Source of the DNA: an uncultured Mycoplasmatota bacterium
Lineage (GTDB): Bacteria; Bacillota_I; Bacilli_A; RF39; UBA660
Direction: 5' to 3'
NCBI GenBank assembly: GCA_900551455.1
Contig: URVV01000002.1
Span: forward strand, 33,348 to 97,347
DNA length: 64,000 nt
Program-made: the position numbers and the translations under genes
Part shown: positions 18,383 through 27,277 of the stretch, in pieces
Layout: every line of letters starts with the position of its first letter
Numbering within the stretch: position 1 is the stretch's first letter
The notes under the pieces: model-generated
Told to the model about the DNA's origin: nothing
The model's input: only the letters and a program-made list of their open reading frames with translations
The model's database searches: none

Positions 18383-19051
18383 TTATTCGTAGTAGTTGGA
18401 ATATTTTCCACGTTTTGCTTGACAAGTTCTGTTTATTACTATTCCAGCAATATTAGCATCTATTTTTTCTAGTGCTTTTTTAGTTTCATTTAATTCATCT
18501 ATTTTGGTATATCCAACAGAGGTAACGATTACTACACGATCTACCAAACTAGCCATTATTAGAGAGTCTGGTAGTCCATTTATAGGAACCCCATCAAATA
18601 TTATATGATCAAAATTTTGCTTTAAAAAGGCAATTATTTTTTTAGTATTGGTGGAGTTTAATAGTTCACTGGGGTTTGGAGGAACAGTACCTCTTGGTAT
18701 AACATATAGATTGGGAATAGATGTCTTTTTTATGTATTCAGCACAATCTACGATATTTTGATCTATTAATAGATTAGATAGACCTTTGGTATTTGATAAT
18801 CCGAAAATTTTGTGAATTCTTCCTAATCGAAGGTCACTGTCTATTAATAGGGTTGATTCTCCTGTTTGGGCAAAGGCTGCCGCTAAATTACTACTGATAA
18901 AACTTTTTCCTTCTCCAGGGACAGAACTGGTTACTAAAATTACTTTTGATTCTTCATCAGAAGAGGTAAACATTAAGTTTGTTCTGATTGTACGAATATC
19001 TTCACTAATATTTGACTTTGGTCTATTATGAATAACTAATTCATCTTTCAT
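18383..19051 (-). CDS. cpsD: CpsD-type bacterial tyrosine kinase
   Basis: 222-aa cytosolic BY-kinase. The Walker A motif is PGEGKS at 45-50 after VTSS, the A' motif LLIDSDLR, and the Walker B-like IIFDGVP. The C-terminus KYSNYYE is the autophosphorylation tail but is short, with three Tyr rather than a longer cluster. It needs CpsC for activation; cpsC lies directly upstream and its stop overlaps the cpsD ATG. It controls polymer length together with CpsC and CpsB. Confidence 0.93.
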   Translation of the reverse strand: MKDELVIHNRPKSNISEDIRTIRTNLMFTSSDEESKVILVTSSVPGEGKSFISSNLAAAFAQTGESTLLIDSDLRLGRIHKIFGLSNTKGLSNLLIDQNIVDCAEYIKKTSIPNLYVIPRGTVPPNPSELLNSTNTKKIIAFLKQNFDHIIFDGVPINGLPDSLIMASLVDRVVIVTSVGYTKIDELNETKKALEKIDANIAGIVINRTCQAKRGKYSNYYE

Positions 19052-19734
19052 TATTTTTTACCACCTTTCTGATATTCTTCAACGCTACCTAATATTGGTA
19101 ATTTTATTTTTTGCTCTACTTGTTCTGCTGATTTAATGGTTCTATCAAAATAGAAAACTACGAAGACAATACCAATAGCAAGAATTAAGCCAATCATAAA
19201 GTATACGATGATTTGTTTAGTTATATTAATGTTATATGGATTTTTTTCTTGAATAGCTTCATCTAAAATGTTAACATTATTCATATTATACAAATCAACA
19301 ATTTCTTTTTTGAAGTAATTTGCTGTAATATTTGCAATGTTTTTGGCTTTAATGGCATCATTATCTTCAGCATTAATTTTAATAATTTCAGTGTTATTAA
19401 CGGCACTAACAGATATTTTACTTTTAAGACTTTCATATGAAATATCTAGGTTAAGTTCATTAATTACTTGGTCTAATACTCTGCGTGATGTAACTATTTG
19501 AGCATATGTATCTACTAGATTACGGTTTATAGTGATATCAGTTTGAGTGATTGTTTGACTACTACTTGTAGCATTACTACCTAGAATGACGGTTGTATAT
19601 GATTTATACATTGGTTTTTGAAAGACTAAACCGTATATGCATCCTAATAAGCATATTCCTACAGTAATTACGATTATTAAGCCAAGCTTATTTTTTACGT
19701 ATTCAAATAATTCTTTTAAATCAATTTCTTCCAT
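19051..19734 (-). CDS. cpsC: CpsC/Wzz-type chain-length and kinase-activator protein
   Basis: 227 aa with two transmembrane helices (about residues 18-38 and 175-197) around an extracytoplasmic Wzz domain. The N-terminal IDLKELFEYV and the post-helix cytosolic tail, which activates CpsD, are typical. GAGGTG precedes the ATG, and a promoter at 19757-19786 makes it the first gene of the operon. Confidence 0.92.
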   Translation of the reverse strand: MEEIDLKELFEYVKNKLGLIIVITVGICLLGCIYGLVFQKPMYKSYTTVILGSNATSSSQTITQTDITINRNLVDTYAQIVTSRRVLDQVINELNLDISYESLKSKISVSAVNNTEIIKINAEDNDAIKAKNIANITANYFKKEIVDLYNMNNVNILDEAIQEKNPYNINITKQIIVYFMIGLILAIGIVFVVFYFDRTIKSAEQVEQKIKLPILGSVEEYQKGGKK

Positions 19735-19756
19735 TTTATTACACCTCTACTTTACA

Positions 19757-19786
19757 ATTATAACATAGTTTAAGTTTGTTTGACAA
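19757..19786 (-). promoter_or_regulatory. promoter of the cpsC operon
   Basis: On the minus strand TTGTCA (19781-19786), 18-base spacer, TATAAT (19757-19762), 22 bases before the cpsC start. Confidence 0.65.
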
Positions 19787-19802
19787 TCTTTTTTGATAAT
19801 TT

Positions 19803-19831
19803 AAAAATACGATCTTAATTATCGTATTTTT
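19803..19831 (-). terminator. terminator after the Fic gene
   Basis: 11-bp stem AAAAATACGAT / ATCGTATTTTT with a 7-base loop, overlapping the end of the Fic frame. Confidence 0.8.
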
Positions 19832-20400
19832 AAAGTCTTTTTTATTTTATTTTGTTGGGATTTTTCTTTAACTAGCATTCTTAGAAAATCTTCTAAAGGA
19901 AGATAAGATATGTTATTTGGGGTATTTTTTTCTGTATATAATCTTATTACTAGGGAATTCCTTAATTGTCTTATGTTCATTCTTAAATATTCACTATCTA
20001 TATCATAACCAATGGTATTTAAAAATTTTAGAACAAAAGTAATTGTAGTTCTGGTGTTACCGTCTTCGAAGGGGTGTGCTTGCCATATTCTAAGAAGAAA
20101 GTCACTAATTCTTTTTATTAATAGTTCATATGAAATATTATGATAATCAATTTGTTTTTCATAGGTAATATCATATTTTAAATAGGCATTAATATTGTGG
20201 TAGTCAGCATATATTACGCTATTTCCATATAAAATTTCTTCTTTTTTGGTGATGTTATATGTTCTAAATTGGCCACTATTGGGAATAAACCCGGCAAATA
20301 AGTAGGCGTGAATTTTTTGTAAATGTTCAACTGTTAATTCAAAATCTTTATGTAGTAATAATTCTTGGTATCTATTATAAATTATTTCTTTATCAGTCAT
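19819..20400 (-). CDS. Fic-domain protein
   Basis: 193-aa Fic/Doc-fold protein that may transfer AMP or another nucleotide to a target. The active loop reads HPFEDGNTR from H109. Against the consensus HPFxx-GNGRxxR the Gly after GN is Thr and the last Arg is replaced. The upstream flap region GQFRTYN and the IHAYLF helix are present. I see no inhibitory [S/T]xxxE[G/N] helix in the protein and no small antitoxin gene beside it. GGGGAG precedes the ATG. It sits between two polysaccharide operons and has its own terminator. Confidence 0.8.
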   Translation of the reverse strand: MTDKEIIYNRYQELLLHKDFELTVEHLQKIHAYLFAGFIPNSGQFRTYNITKKEEILYGNSVIYADYHNINAYLKYDITYEKQIDYHNISYELLIKRISDFLLRIWQAHPFEDGNTRTTITFVLKFLNTIGYDIDSEYLRMNIRQLRNSLVIRLYTEKNTPNNISYLPLEDFLRMLVKEKSQQNKIKKTLKIR

Positions 20401-20675
20401 AAATACTCCCCTTTTATAGGTATTTATTATATATTATTAATTGATTTTGTCAAGTATAAAGAAGAGTTAAATATTGTTTATACTTGATATTATATATTTA
20501 ACTCTTCTTTAGGTAATTGTTAATTGTCTTTTTCTATTAATGTAAAAATTAAGAGGGAGGTAAAAAAGACAATTATTAATAAAAATACTATTATGCTTAT
20601 AGATATAATAATTTTACATTGACCACCTCTTATTTTATTATATATAGATATATATGAGAAAAATGTATTTTTGTG
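20401..20675. other. 275-base intergenic region with a 14-bp inverted repeat
   Basis: It holds an inverted repeat GAAGAGTTAAATAT (20461-20474) / ATATTTAACTCTTC (20494-20507) with a 19-base loop. On the minus strand it also has a hydrophobic frame (about 20521-20620) after an AGAGGTGG but without a usable start codon. No other feature is seen. Confidence 0.4.
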
Positions 20676-21041
20676 TTAATTAAAGGCTATTTCTACATTT
20701 ATATCTTTATCTTTATAAATTATATATAAGTATATAAATCCACTTATTAATACTAATATACTGGCTAATAGAGCTAATTCATTTAATCTTTTATCCTCTT
20801 CGTTAGGACTTTTATTTAATTCTTTAAATCCTTCGATAGTATAGTAAATGTATACTAGAGTAGCTGTTCCAAAGATAATATATAGAGTATTTCGATATTT
20901 TTCGCCTTTTTCTTTATTTTTTGTTACAAGATATTCTCTTTCTATGTGGTTTGCATACAATGAAAGGGTAATAATTATGTAATATATAATAAATATTAGA
21001 TCTTCATCTTTGGTACTTTTAATTCTTTCATAATCTATCAT
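20676..21041 (-). CDS. hypothetical membrane protein
   Basis: 121 aa with about three transmembrane segments (residues about 15-33, 52-68, 88-108) and a charged loop between the second and third. No family recognised. No clear SD precedes the ATG, so the start is uncertain. Confidence 0.45.
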   Translation of the reverse strand: MIDYERIKSTKDEDLIFIIYYIIITLSLYANHIEREYLVTKNKEKGEKYRNTLYIIFGTATLVYIYYTIEGFKELNKSPNEEDKRLNELALLASILVLISGFIYLYIIYKDKDINVEIAFN

Positions 21042-21217
21042 ATTAAATTATATGATATTAAATCTTTTATATCATATTTATCTTAGTTATGCAAATAGTT
21101 ATAATTTAGTAGAATTTGTTTTTTGGAAAGGTACTTTTAACAGATATTTGATGATGTTTACGTATAAGTAATTATAAGAAAATATTTGATATTTTATGTT
21201 ATCAGATTTTTAAAATT

Positions 21218-21246
21218 AAAGAAACTGTCATTTTTACAGTTTCTTT
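21218..21246 (-). terminator. terminator of the long polysaccharide operon
   Basis: 11-bp perfect stem AAAGAAACTGT / ACAGTTTCTTT with a 7-base loop at the vanZ stop. It marks the downstream end of the operon that runs from about 38.4 kb. Confidence 0.85.
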
Positions 21247-21670
21247 AATTGATAGATTTTTTTCTTTTGCTAATTAATTTATATAAATAGATACCTGTAA
21301 TTGAACCGATACTATCTATTAGGATATCTTTTATTTGACAGGCTCTGCCTGGTATTATGAATTGGTGAATTTCATCACTTATAGCATATATAACACAGAA
21401 TATTATAGATATTAAATATGATTTGGGAATATTATTTTTAATAAACATATTTATTACAAGTATTCCTAGGATTAAATATTCTATGTAGTGAGCTAATTTT
21501 CTAATTATTAAATTTAGTAATTCTATATTATTTATATTTAGTACACTAGATATTATATTTACTATATAATTTGATTGATTGGCTGATTCAATAGAATTAA
21601 ATGATGACATTGTAAAAATTATGGCCATCCAAGCTAGGGTGAAAATTATTGATAATTTATTGTTTTTCAT
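21245..21670 (-). CDS. VanZ-family membrane protein
   Basis: 141 aa with four transmembrane helices. The VanZ pattern is present: MSSFNS after helix 1, the KLAHYIEYLILG helix, and SDEIHQFIIPGRACQIKDILIDSIGS. VanZ-like proteins are common near surface-polymer genes; their biochemical role is not settled. The start overlaps the end of the upstream epimerase by 14 bases, indicating coupling, and this is the last gene of the operon. Confidence 0.85.
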   Translation of the reverse strand: MKNNKLSIIFTLAWMAIIFTMSSFNSIESANQSNYIVNIISSVLNINNIELLNLIIRKLAHYIEYLILGILVINMFIKNNIPKSYLISIIFCVIYAISDEIHQFIIPGRACQIKDILIDSIGSITGIYLYKLISKRKKSIN

Positions 21671-22766
21671 CAAGTGATTTTTCTAAAATGTTGGCAATTT
21701 TAATGCATGCGGTACCATCGCCGTATGGATTTGATGCTGTTGCCATTTTACTGTATTCTTCTTTATTTGTTAAAAGGTTTTTAAATTCCTTATATATTGT
21801 TTCTTCTTGTGTTCCAACTAATTTAAGAGTTCCTGCTTTTATTCCCTCTGGGCGTTCGGTTGTATCTCGCATTACTAGTACTGGCTTACCTAATGATGGA
21901 GCTTCTTCTTGTATACCTCCGCTATCGGTTAAAATTAGATATGCTCTTGCTAAAAAGTTATGAAAGTCTAATACTTCTAATGGTTCAATAATTCTAATTC
22001 TACTATCATTTCCAAGTATTTCGTTGGCTGTTTCTCTTACTACCGGGTTCATATGTATAGGATATATTACTTTTATATCCGGAAATTCTTCTACTATTCG
22101 TTTAATGGCTTTAAACATATGTTTTAATGGTTCTCCGAGATTTTCTCTTCTGTGGGCGGTTAAGATTATTAGTCTACTGTCACTGGCCCACTCTAATATT
22201 GCATTTTTATAGTCTTTTTTTACAGTGGTTTTTAGAGCATCTATGGCAGTGTTTCCTGTTACATAGATATTTTTTTCTGATTTGCCTTCATTGATTAAAT
22301 TTTTCTTACTTAATTCTGTTGGGGCAAAGTTGTATTTGGCAATTATACTTACGCCTTGTCTATTAAATTCTTCTGGGTATGGCGAATAGATATCATATGT
22401 TCTTAATCCTGCTTCAACATGACCAACAGGAATTTGTAAATAGTAACAAGCTAAAGCTGTAACAAATGTTGTTGAAGTATCTCCGTGTACAAGTACGACG
22501 TCCGGTTTCTCTTTTTCTAATACTTCTCTTATTTTATTTAGAATGTTGGTAGTTATGTCAAATAGTGTTTGTTTTTCTTTCATTATTGATAAATCATAGT
22601 TTGGTACTACATTAAATGCTTCTAAAACTTGATCTAACATTTGTCTATGTTGACCAGTTACACAGACAACTGTCTCTATTTTTTTTCTTTTTTTTAGTTC
22701 ATTTACTAAAGGACACATTTTTATAGCTTCTGGTCTCGTTCCAAATACAAGCATTACTTTTTTCAT
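21657..22766 (-). CDS. wecB: UDP-GlcNAc 2-epimerase (non-hydrolysing)
   Basis: 369 aa, GT-B fold. Converts UDP-GlcNAc to UDP-ManNAc. Signatures: GTRPEAIKM at the N-terminus, VHGDTSTT, HVEAGLRT, TAHRREN and LTDSGGIQEEAPSLGKP. AGGAAGTG lies ahead of the ATG at 22766. It lies 20 bases after the capG-like gene. Unlike CapG it has the standard WecB/MnaA motifs, so ManNAc is the likely product and a probable second amino sugar of the polymer. Confidence 0.93.
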   Translation of the reverse strand: MKKVMLVFGTRPEAIKMCPLVNELKKRKKIETVVCVTGQHRQMLDQVLEAFNVVPNYDLSIMKEKQTLFDITTNILNKIREVLEKEKPDVVLVHGDTSTTFVTALACYYLQIPVGHVEAGLRTYDIYSPYPEEFNRQGVSIIAKYNFAPTELSKKNLINEGKSEKNIYVTGNTAIDALKTTVKKDYKNAILEWASDSRLIILTAHRRENLGEPLKHMFKAIKRIVEEFPDIKVIYPIHMNPVVRETANEILGNDSRIRIIEPLEVLDFHNFLARAYLILTDSGGIQEEAPSLGKPVLVMRDTTERPEGIKAGTLKLVGTQEETIYKEFKNLLTNKEEYSKMATASNPYGDGTACIKIANILEKSLDEKQ

Positions 22767-22786
22767 AAATTTATCACTTCCTTGTG

Positions 22787-23911
22787 CTATTTCTTTTTCC
22801 ATATTCTGTCATTAATAATATTGTAATAACTTTGAATTATTTTAACTACTTTTTCTGAAACATTAATATCTCTGTAATCTTTAACAGGGTTTTCTTTACT
22901 TTCTTTAAAAGAGTCAACGGCTAAGCTGATACTGTTTAAGATATCTCTTTCATTAATTCCACCTAAAACTATTCCACCGCCATCTAATGCTTCTGGTCTT
23001 TCTGTACTTGTTCTTAGAGATACACCAGGAAAATTTAAAATTGAACTTTCTTCTGGAATTGTACCACTATCTGATAAAACACAATATGCATGTTTCTGAA
23101 GAGCAACATAATCAAAAAATCCTAATGGTTCTATATTTTCTATTAAACTATTAAATTTGATGTCTTTTTCTTTAATTTTTTTAGCTGTTCTTGGATGAGT
23201 AGAAAATATTATCTTTTTTTGATAAATTTCTGCTACTTTGTTTAAACTATTAACCAGTTTTGCAAAATTATCATCTAAATCAATATTTTCTTCTCTATGA
23301 GCACTCACAACAAAATAATCTTTTTCTTTTAAATTATATTTCTCTAGAATTTTTGAATTATCAATTGATTTCATATTAGCATTTAAAACTTCCGCCATTG
23401 GTGATCCTGTTACATAAAGAAAGTCATTTTTTATTCCTTCATTAATTAAATATCTTCTAGCATTTTCTGTGTATGCTAAATTGATATCACTTATATGATC
23501 AACTACTCTACGATTAATTTCTTCGGGTACATTAAAATCAAAGCATCTATTACCCGCTTCCATATGAAATATTGGTACTTTGAGTCTTTTTGCAGAATAT
23601 GCTGCTAAACAACTATTAGTGTCACCAAGAATAAGTAAAGCATCTGGCTTTTCTTTATTTATTACTTCATAACTTTTGGCAATAATATTACCAACGGTTT
23701 CTCCTAAATTTTTTCCTGGAGAATTTAGATAATAATCTGGTTCTTTTAATCCAAATTCTTTAAAAAATATTTCATTTAATGTGTAATCATAGTTTTGCCC
23801 TGTATGCACTAATATTAAATTAAAGTATTTATCAATTGCTTTAATCACTTCAGATAATCTTATAATTTCTGGTCTTGTTCCTACGACTACCATTACTTTT
23901 AATTTTTCCAT
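22787..23911 (-). CDS. capG: CapG/FnlC-type UDP-N-acetyl-L-fucosamine synthase
   Basis: 374-aa paralog of the UDP-GlcNAc 2-epimerases. GTRPEIIRL, HTGQNYDYTL, LGDTNSC, HMEAGNRCFD, SAHREEN and LSDSGTIPEESS are the variants typical of Cap5G/FnlC, which carries out the final C2 epimerisation giving UDP-L-FucNAc. It directly follows capF and capE, matching the CapE-CapF-CapG pathway order. TATGGAGG precedes the ATG. Confidence 0.92.
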   Translation of the reverse strand: MEKLKVMVVVGTRPEIIRLSEVIKAIDKYFNLILVHTGQNYDYTLNEIFFKEFGLKEPDYYLNSPGKNLGETVGNIIAKSYEVINKEKPDALLILGDTNSCLAAYSAKRLKVPIFHMEAGNRCFDFNVPEEINRRVVDHISDINLAYTENARRYLINEGIKNDFLYVTGSPMAEVLNANMKSIDNSKILEKYNLKEKDYFVVSAHREENIDLDDNFAKLVNSLNKVAEIYQKKIIFSTHPRTAKKIKEKDIKFNSLIENIEPLGFFDYVALQKHAYCVLSDSGTIPEESSILNFPGVSLRTSTERPEALDGGGIVLGGINERDILNSISLAVDSFKESKENPVKDYRDINVSEKVVKIIQSYYNIINDRIWKKK

Positions 23912-25021
23912 TTATACCTCCATAAAATATGTATCTGGCTTTTCTTTATCATATAATTCATTACACCACATAACGGTTATTAATTCTGTATCCCCTTCAT
24001 TAATAATATTATGTGCGTATCCAACTGGAATATCTACCACTGTGATATCATCACCAGTTACGTGATATTCAATAATTTTTGAATCATCTATTTTCCTAAA
24101 TTGAATTAATCCTTTTCCACTTACAACAACAAACTTTTCGTTTTTGGTATGATGCCAATGATTGCCTTTAGTAATTCCTGGTTTAGCAATGTTTACTGAT
24201 ATTTGCCCACGGTCGATGCTTTTAAACAGTTCTGTAAATGATCCTCTATTATCTGTATTCATTTTTAATTTATAACTAAAATCATTTTCTTCTAAATAAC
24301 TAAGGTATGTACTATATAGTTTTTTAGAAAAAGGATCTTTCATATTAGGAATTAGTAGATTATTTCTTGATTCTTTAAAGCTATATAATAATTCCACAAT
24401 TTTGCCAAGTTTTATTTTATACTCTGGAATCACTTTATAGAATTTGCTATTTTTATCTAGTTTTTTTTCCATAGTATTAATAAATGTAGCTATTACATCA
24501 TCAATATATATTAAATTTAATTCTGTGTTTTCGTCATTGATTTTTATATCTAGGTTATGACTTATATTATAACAAAATGTAGCTATGACACTGTTATAGT
24601 TAGGTTTGCACCATTTACCAAATACGTTAGTTAAACGATATACATATACTTTTACGTCTTCTTCTTTTGCATATTTAAAGATTAAATCTTCACCAGCTTT
24701 TTTAGATATTCCATAAGCATTATCTAGCTTTGCTTGAATTGATGAAGTAATTAATATAGGAGACTTATTGTTATATTTTTTCAATAGGCTTAGTAATTTG
24801 TTAGTAAAGCCAAAATTACCGCTCATGTATTCTTCATTATTTAATGGTCTATTTACACCAGCTAAATGAAAGACAAATTCACAATTTTTAGCATATTCAT
24901 TTAATTCTTGTTCTGTTGTAGCTATATCACATTCATACAATTCGTTATATCCTCTATTCTTTAATTCAGATACTAAATTTTTGCCTATAAATCCGTTTGA
25001 TCCAGTAATTAATATTTTCAT
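23912..25021 (-). CDS. capF: CapF/FnlB-type reductase with cupin domain
   Basis: 369-aa bifunctional enzyme of UDP-L-FucNAc synthesis. The N-terminal SDR reductase has GSNGFIGKN and the YGISKKAGE catalytic Tyr-Lys. The C-terminal cupin (about 250-369) has GNHWHHTKNEKFVV, the metal-binding His cluster that does the C3 epimerisation. This is the known two-domain architecture of CapF. AGGTGACAT precedes the ATG; the stop is one base before the capG start. Confidence 0.94.
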   Translation of the reverse strand: MKILITGSNGFIGKNLVSELKNRGYNELYECDIATTEQELNEYAKNCEFVFHLAGVNRPLNNEEYMSGNFGFTNKLLSLLKKYNNKSPILITSSIQAKLDNAYGISKKAGEDLIFKYAKEEDVKVYVYRLTNVFGKWCKPNYNSVIATFCYNISHNLDIKINDENTELNLIYIDDVIATFINTMEKKLDKNSKFYKVIPEYKIKLGKIVELLYSFKESRNNLLIPNMKDPFSKKLYSTYLSYLEENDFSYKLKMNTDNRGSFTELFKSIDRGQISVNIAKPGITKGNHWHHTKNEKFVVVSGKGLIQFRKIDDSKIIEYHVTGDDITVVDIPVGYAHNIINEGDTELITVMWCNELYDKEKPDTYFMEV

Positions 25022-25028
25022 ATGTCAC

Positions 25029-26030
25029 CTACTTAAATAAATCCAGTTTCTTTAATAATTCAACCATACCATCAATGTCTAATCTTCTTGTATTATGTGA
25101 ATTATATTCTTCAATATGTTCTAAATCTGCATTTCCTTCATTGATATATTTTTGATAGTTTAGATTGCGATTATCAGCTGGTATTCTAAAATATTCTCCC
25201 ATATCAATGGCATTTATCATCTCTTCTTTTGTTACTAACACTTCATATAGCTTTTCACCATGTCTAGTACCTATACAGTTGATTGGTGCATCACTATTTT
25301 TGATTTTTTTGATGGCTTTAGCTAAAACGTCTATAGTAGCGGCAGGGGCTTTTTGTACAAATAAATCTCCCTGTTCTCCATGCTCAAAAGCGTATAAAAC
25401 TAAATCAACTGCATCTTCAAGAGTCATCATAAATCTCGTCATTTTTGGATTTGTTATTGTAAGTGGCTGCCCGCTATCTATTTGTTCAAGAAAAAGTGGA
25501 ATAACTGAGCCACGTGAAGCCATTACATTTCCATATCTTGTACGACATATTATTGTTTGCTCTTTTTTTAAGTTTCTTCCTTTGGCAATTGCTACTTTTT
25601 CCATCATAGCTTTACTCATACCCATAGCGTTAATCGGATAAGCGGCTTTATCAGTACTTAAAACGATTACTTTTTTTACGCAATGATTAATGGCTGCTTC
25701 AAGAACATTATCGGTTCCTAAAACATTAGTCTTAACTGCTTCAAGTGGAAAAAATTCACAACTGGGCACTTGCTTTAGAGCAGCAGCATGAAATATATAA
25801 TCAACTCCATCCATTGCATCATCGATACTACGATAATCTCTAACGTCACCAATATAAAATTTTATTTTATCATTTTTATACTTTATACGCATATCCTCTT
25901 GTTTTTTTTCATCACGAGAAAATATTCTAATTTCCTCAATGTCTGTATCTAAAAATCTTTTCAATACAGCATTACCAAAAGAACCTGTTCCTCCAGTAAT
26001 TAATAATGTTTTCCCTTTGAATATACTCAT
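25029..26030 (-). CDS. capE: CapE/FnlA-type UDP-GlcNAc 4,6-dehydratase/5-epimerase
   Basis: 333 aa. GGTGSFGNAVL is the NAD-binding loop. LSTDKAAYPINAMGMSK shows the Met-x-x-x-Lys form of the catalytic motif shared with PglF/FlaA1-type dehydratases. TRYGNVMASRGSVIPLF is also diagnostic. First step from UDP-GlcNAc to UDP-L-FucNAc. GGAGG precedes the ATG, which overlaps the flippase stop as ATGA. Confidence 0.94.
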   Translation of the reverse strand: MSIFKGKTLLITGGTGSFGNAVLKRFLDTDIEEIRIFSRDEKKQEDMRIKYKNDKIKFYIGDVRDYRSIDDAMDGVDYIFHAAALKQVPSCEFFPLEAVKTNVLGTDNVLEAAINHCVKKVIVLSTDKAAYPINAMGMSKAMMEKVAIAKGRNLKKEQTIICRTRYGNVMASRGSVIPLFLEQIDSGQPLTITNPKMTRFMMTLEDAVDLVLYAFEHGEQGDLFVQKAPAATIDVLAKAIKKIKNSDAPINCIGTRHGEKLYEVLVTKEEMINAIDMGEYFRIPADNRNLNYQKYINEGNADLEHIEEYNSHNTRRLDIDGMVELLKKLDLFK

Positions 26031-27277
26031 TTTTTTACCTCCGAATAATTAAAAGATTTTTTGTTTTTTAAATAATATATGTATCTCATTAAAAATAGTA
26101 ACATTTCTGAAATACTACAATTTATAGCAAAATATTTTAAATCAAACTTTTTAAAATATATAATTATAAACATTCCTATTATTTGCGATATAGATGCAAT
26201 TATTGTAGTTTTTGTGGTTTCTTTATTTTTATCTATTGCCCCTAAAACTGGCCATCCATATATCATTGAATAGAAGCTAAATATAAATGCCGGCAACAAG
26301 TATTTCAATATACTGCCCGCATATATATATTTTTCCCCGCCTATTATTTTAACAACGTCTGCTGAATATATGAATACAATTATTGATCCAATAATCATTG
26401 GAATTAGCATTATTGTATTAATTTTATTAATTATTTTTAAATTTTTGCTTTTTATCATATAAGGATATAGACTATTAGTTATGGGATTGTACAAAGCTTT
26501 AGTAGCAGATAATATTTGCATACATAATCCCCAATAGGCAATTTCATTTGTTGAAAAATAAAATCCAATAATAATTGTAGTTAATGCTCCAAAAATAGTT
26601 GTAGCAAAATTTGATATGAAATATACTGTTGATTCTTTGATGTCATGTATCCATTTCTTCATGTTTGTGATAGAAACGAAAATATTTTCTTTTTTTAACA
26701 ACATCATTGATACTATTGCTGCAAAAAGATTGCCTATTACCTCAAGAATAGCTATTAACATTAAGTTCTTGTCTGATTTTACACAAACGAATAATAGAAC
26801 TGTACTAATAGTTTTTGATACAACATAAGGAATAGCTATCAAATTCATTTTTTCAATTCCTCTATATAAAAAGTCTAGAATAAATATAGTTATTGCAGAT
26901 GATAGAAAATATAAAAGAGCGAATCCTTTATAATTGGCCAAAATTGGTATAGTAAATGTCAGTATTATAAATATAATTAAAGCGACAAGAGATAAACATA
27001 TTTTTTCAACAATTGTATCTCCAACTATTTTTCCAACTTCTTTTTTATCACCTTGAATCATTGTAATTTTTTTTGTTGCCGATAATAGAAAGCCATAATC
27101 AATTATTAGTTGTACGTATACTATAATGGACTTTACATAAACTACAACACCATATGTGTTTGTTGTCAAAATACGGGTTAAATATGGCAAAGTTAAAATT
27201 GGAAATAGTAATTTAACTATGTTCATAATATATAGAGAAATTGTATTTTTAAATAAAATTTTATTTTGAGTTTTCAT
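26027..27277 (-). CDS. wzx: Wzx-type oligosaccharide flippase
   Basis: 416-aa MOP-superfamily protein with about 12 transmembrane helices. The N-terminus LFPILTLPYLTRILTTNTYG is the typical RfbX/Wzx start. It would move undecaprenyl-PP-linked repeat units to the outer face of the membrane. AAAGGA precedes the ATG. It overlaps the pyruvyltransferase upstream and capE downstream, so it is embedded in the operon. Confidence 0.92.
   Translation of the reverse strand: MKTQNKILFKNTISLYIMNIVKLLFPILTLPYLTRILTTNTYGVVVYVKSIIVYVQLIIDYGFLLSATKKITMIQGDKKEVGKIVGDTIVEKICLSLVALIIFIILTFTIPILANYKGFALLYFLSSAITIFILDFLYRGIEKMNLIAIPYVVSKTISTVLLFVCVKSDKNLMLIAILEVIGNLFAAIVSMMLLKKENIFVSITNMKKWIHDIKESTVYFISNFATTIFGALTTIIIGFYFSTNEIAYWGLCMQILSATKALYNPITNSLYPYMIKSKNLKIINKINTIMLIPMIIGSIIVFIYSADVVKIIGGEKYIYAGSILKYLLPAFIFSFYSMIYGWPVLGAIDKNKETTKTTIIASISQIIGMFIIIYFKKFDLKYFAINCSISEMLLFLMRYIYYLKNKKSFNYSEVKK

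Noticed and set aside
20515..20640. Minus-strand hydrophobic frame (IIISISIIVFLLIIVFF-like) that resembles a type I toxin peptide
   Set aside because: It follows an AGAGGTGG, but the nearby ATG is out of frame and stops at once, and the hydrophobic frame has no ATG, GTG or TTG start. Not supportable without transcript or protein data.
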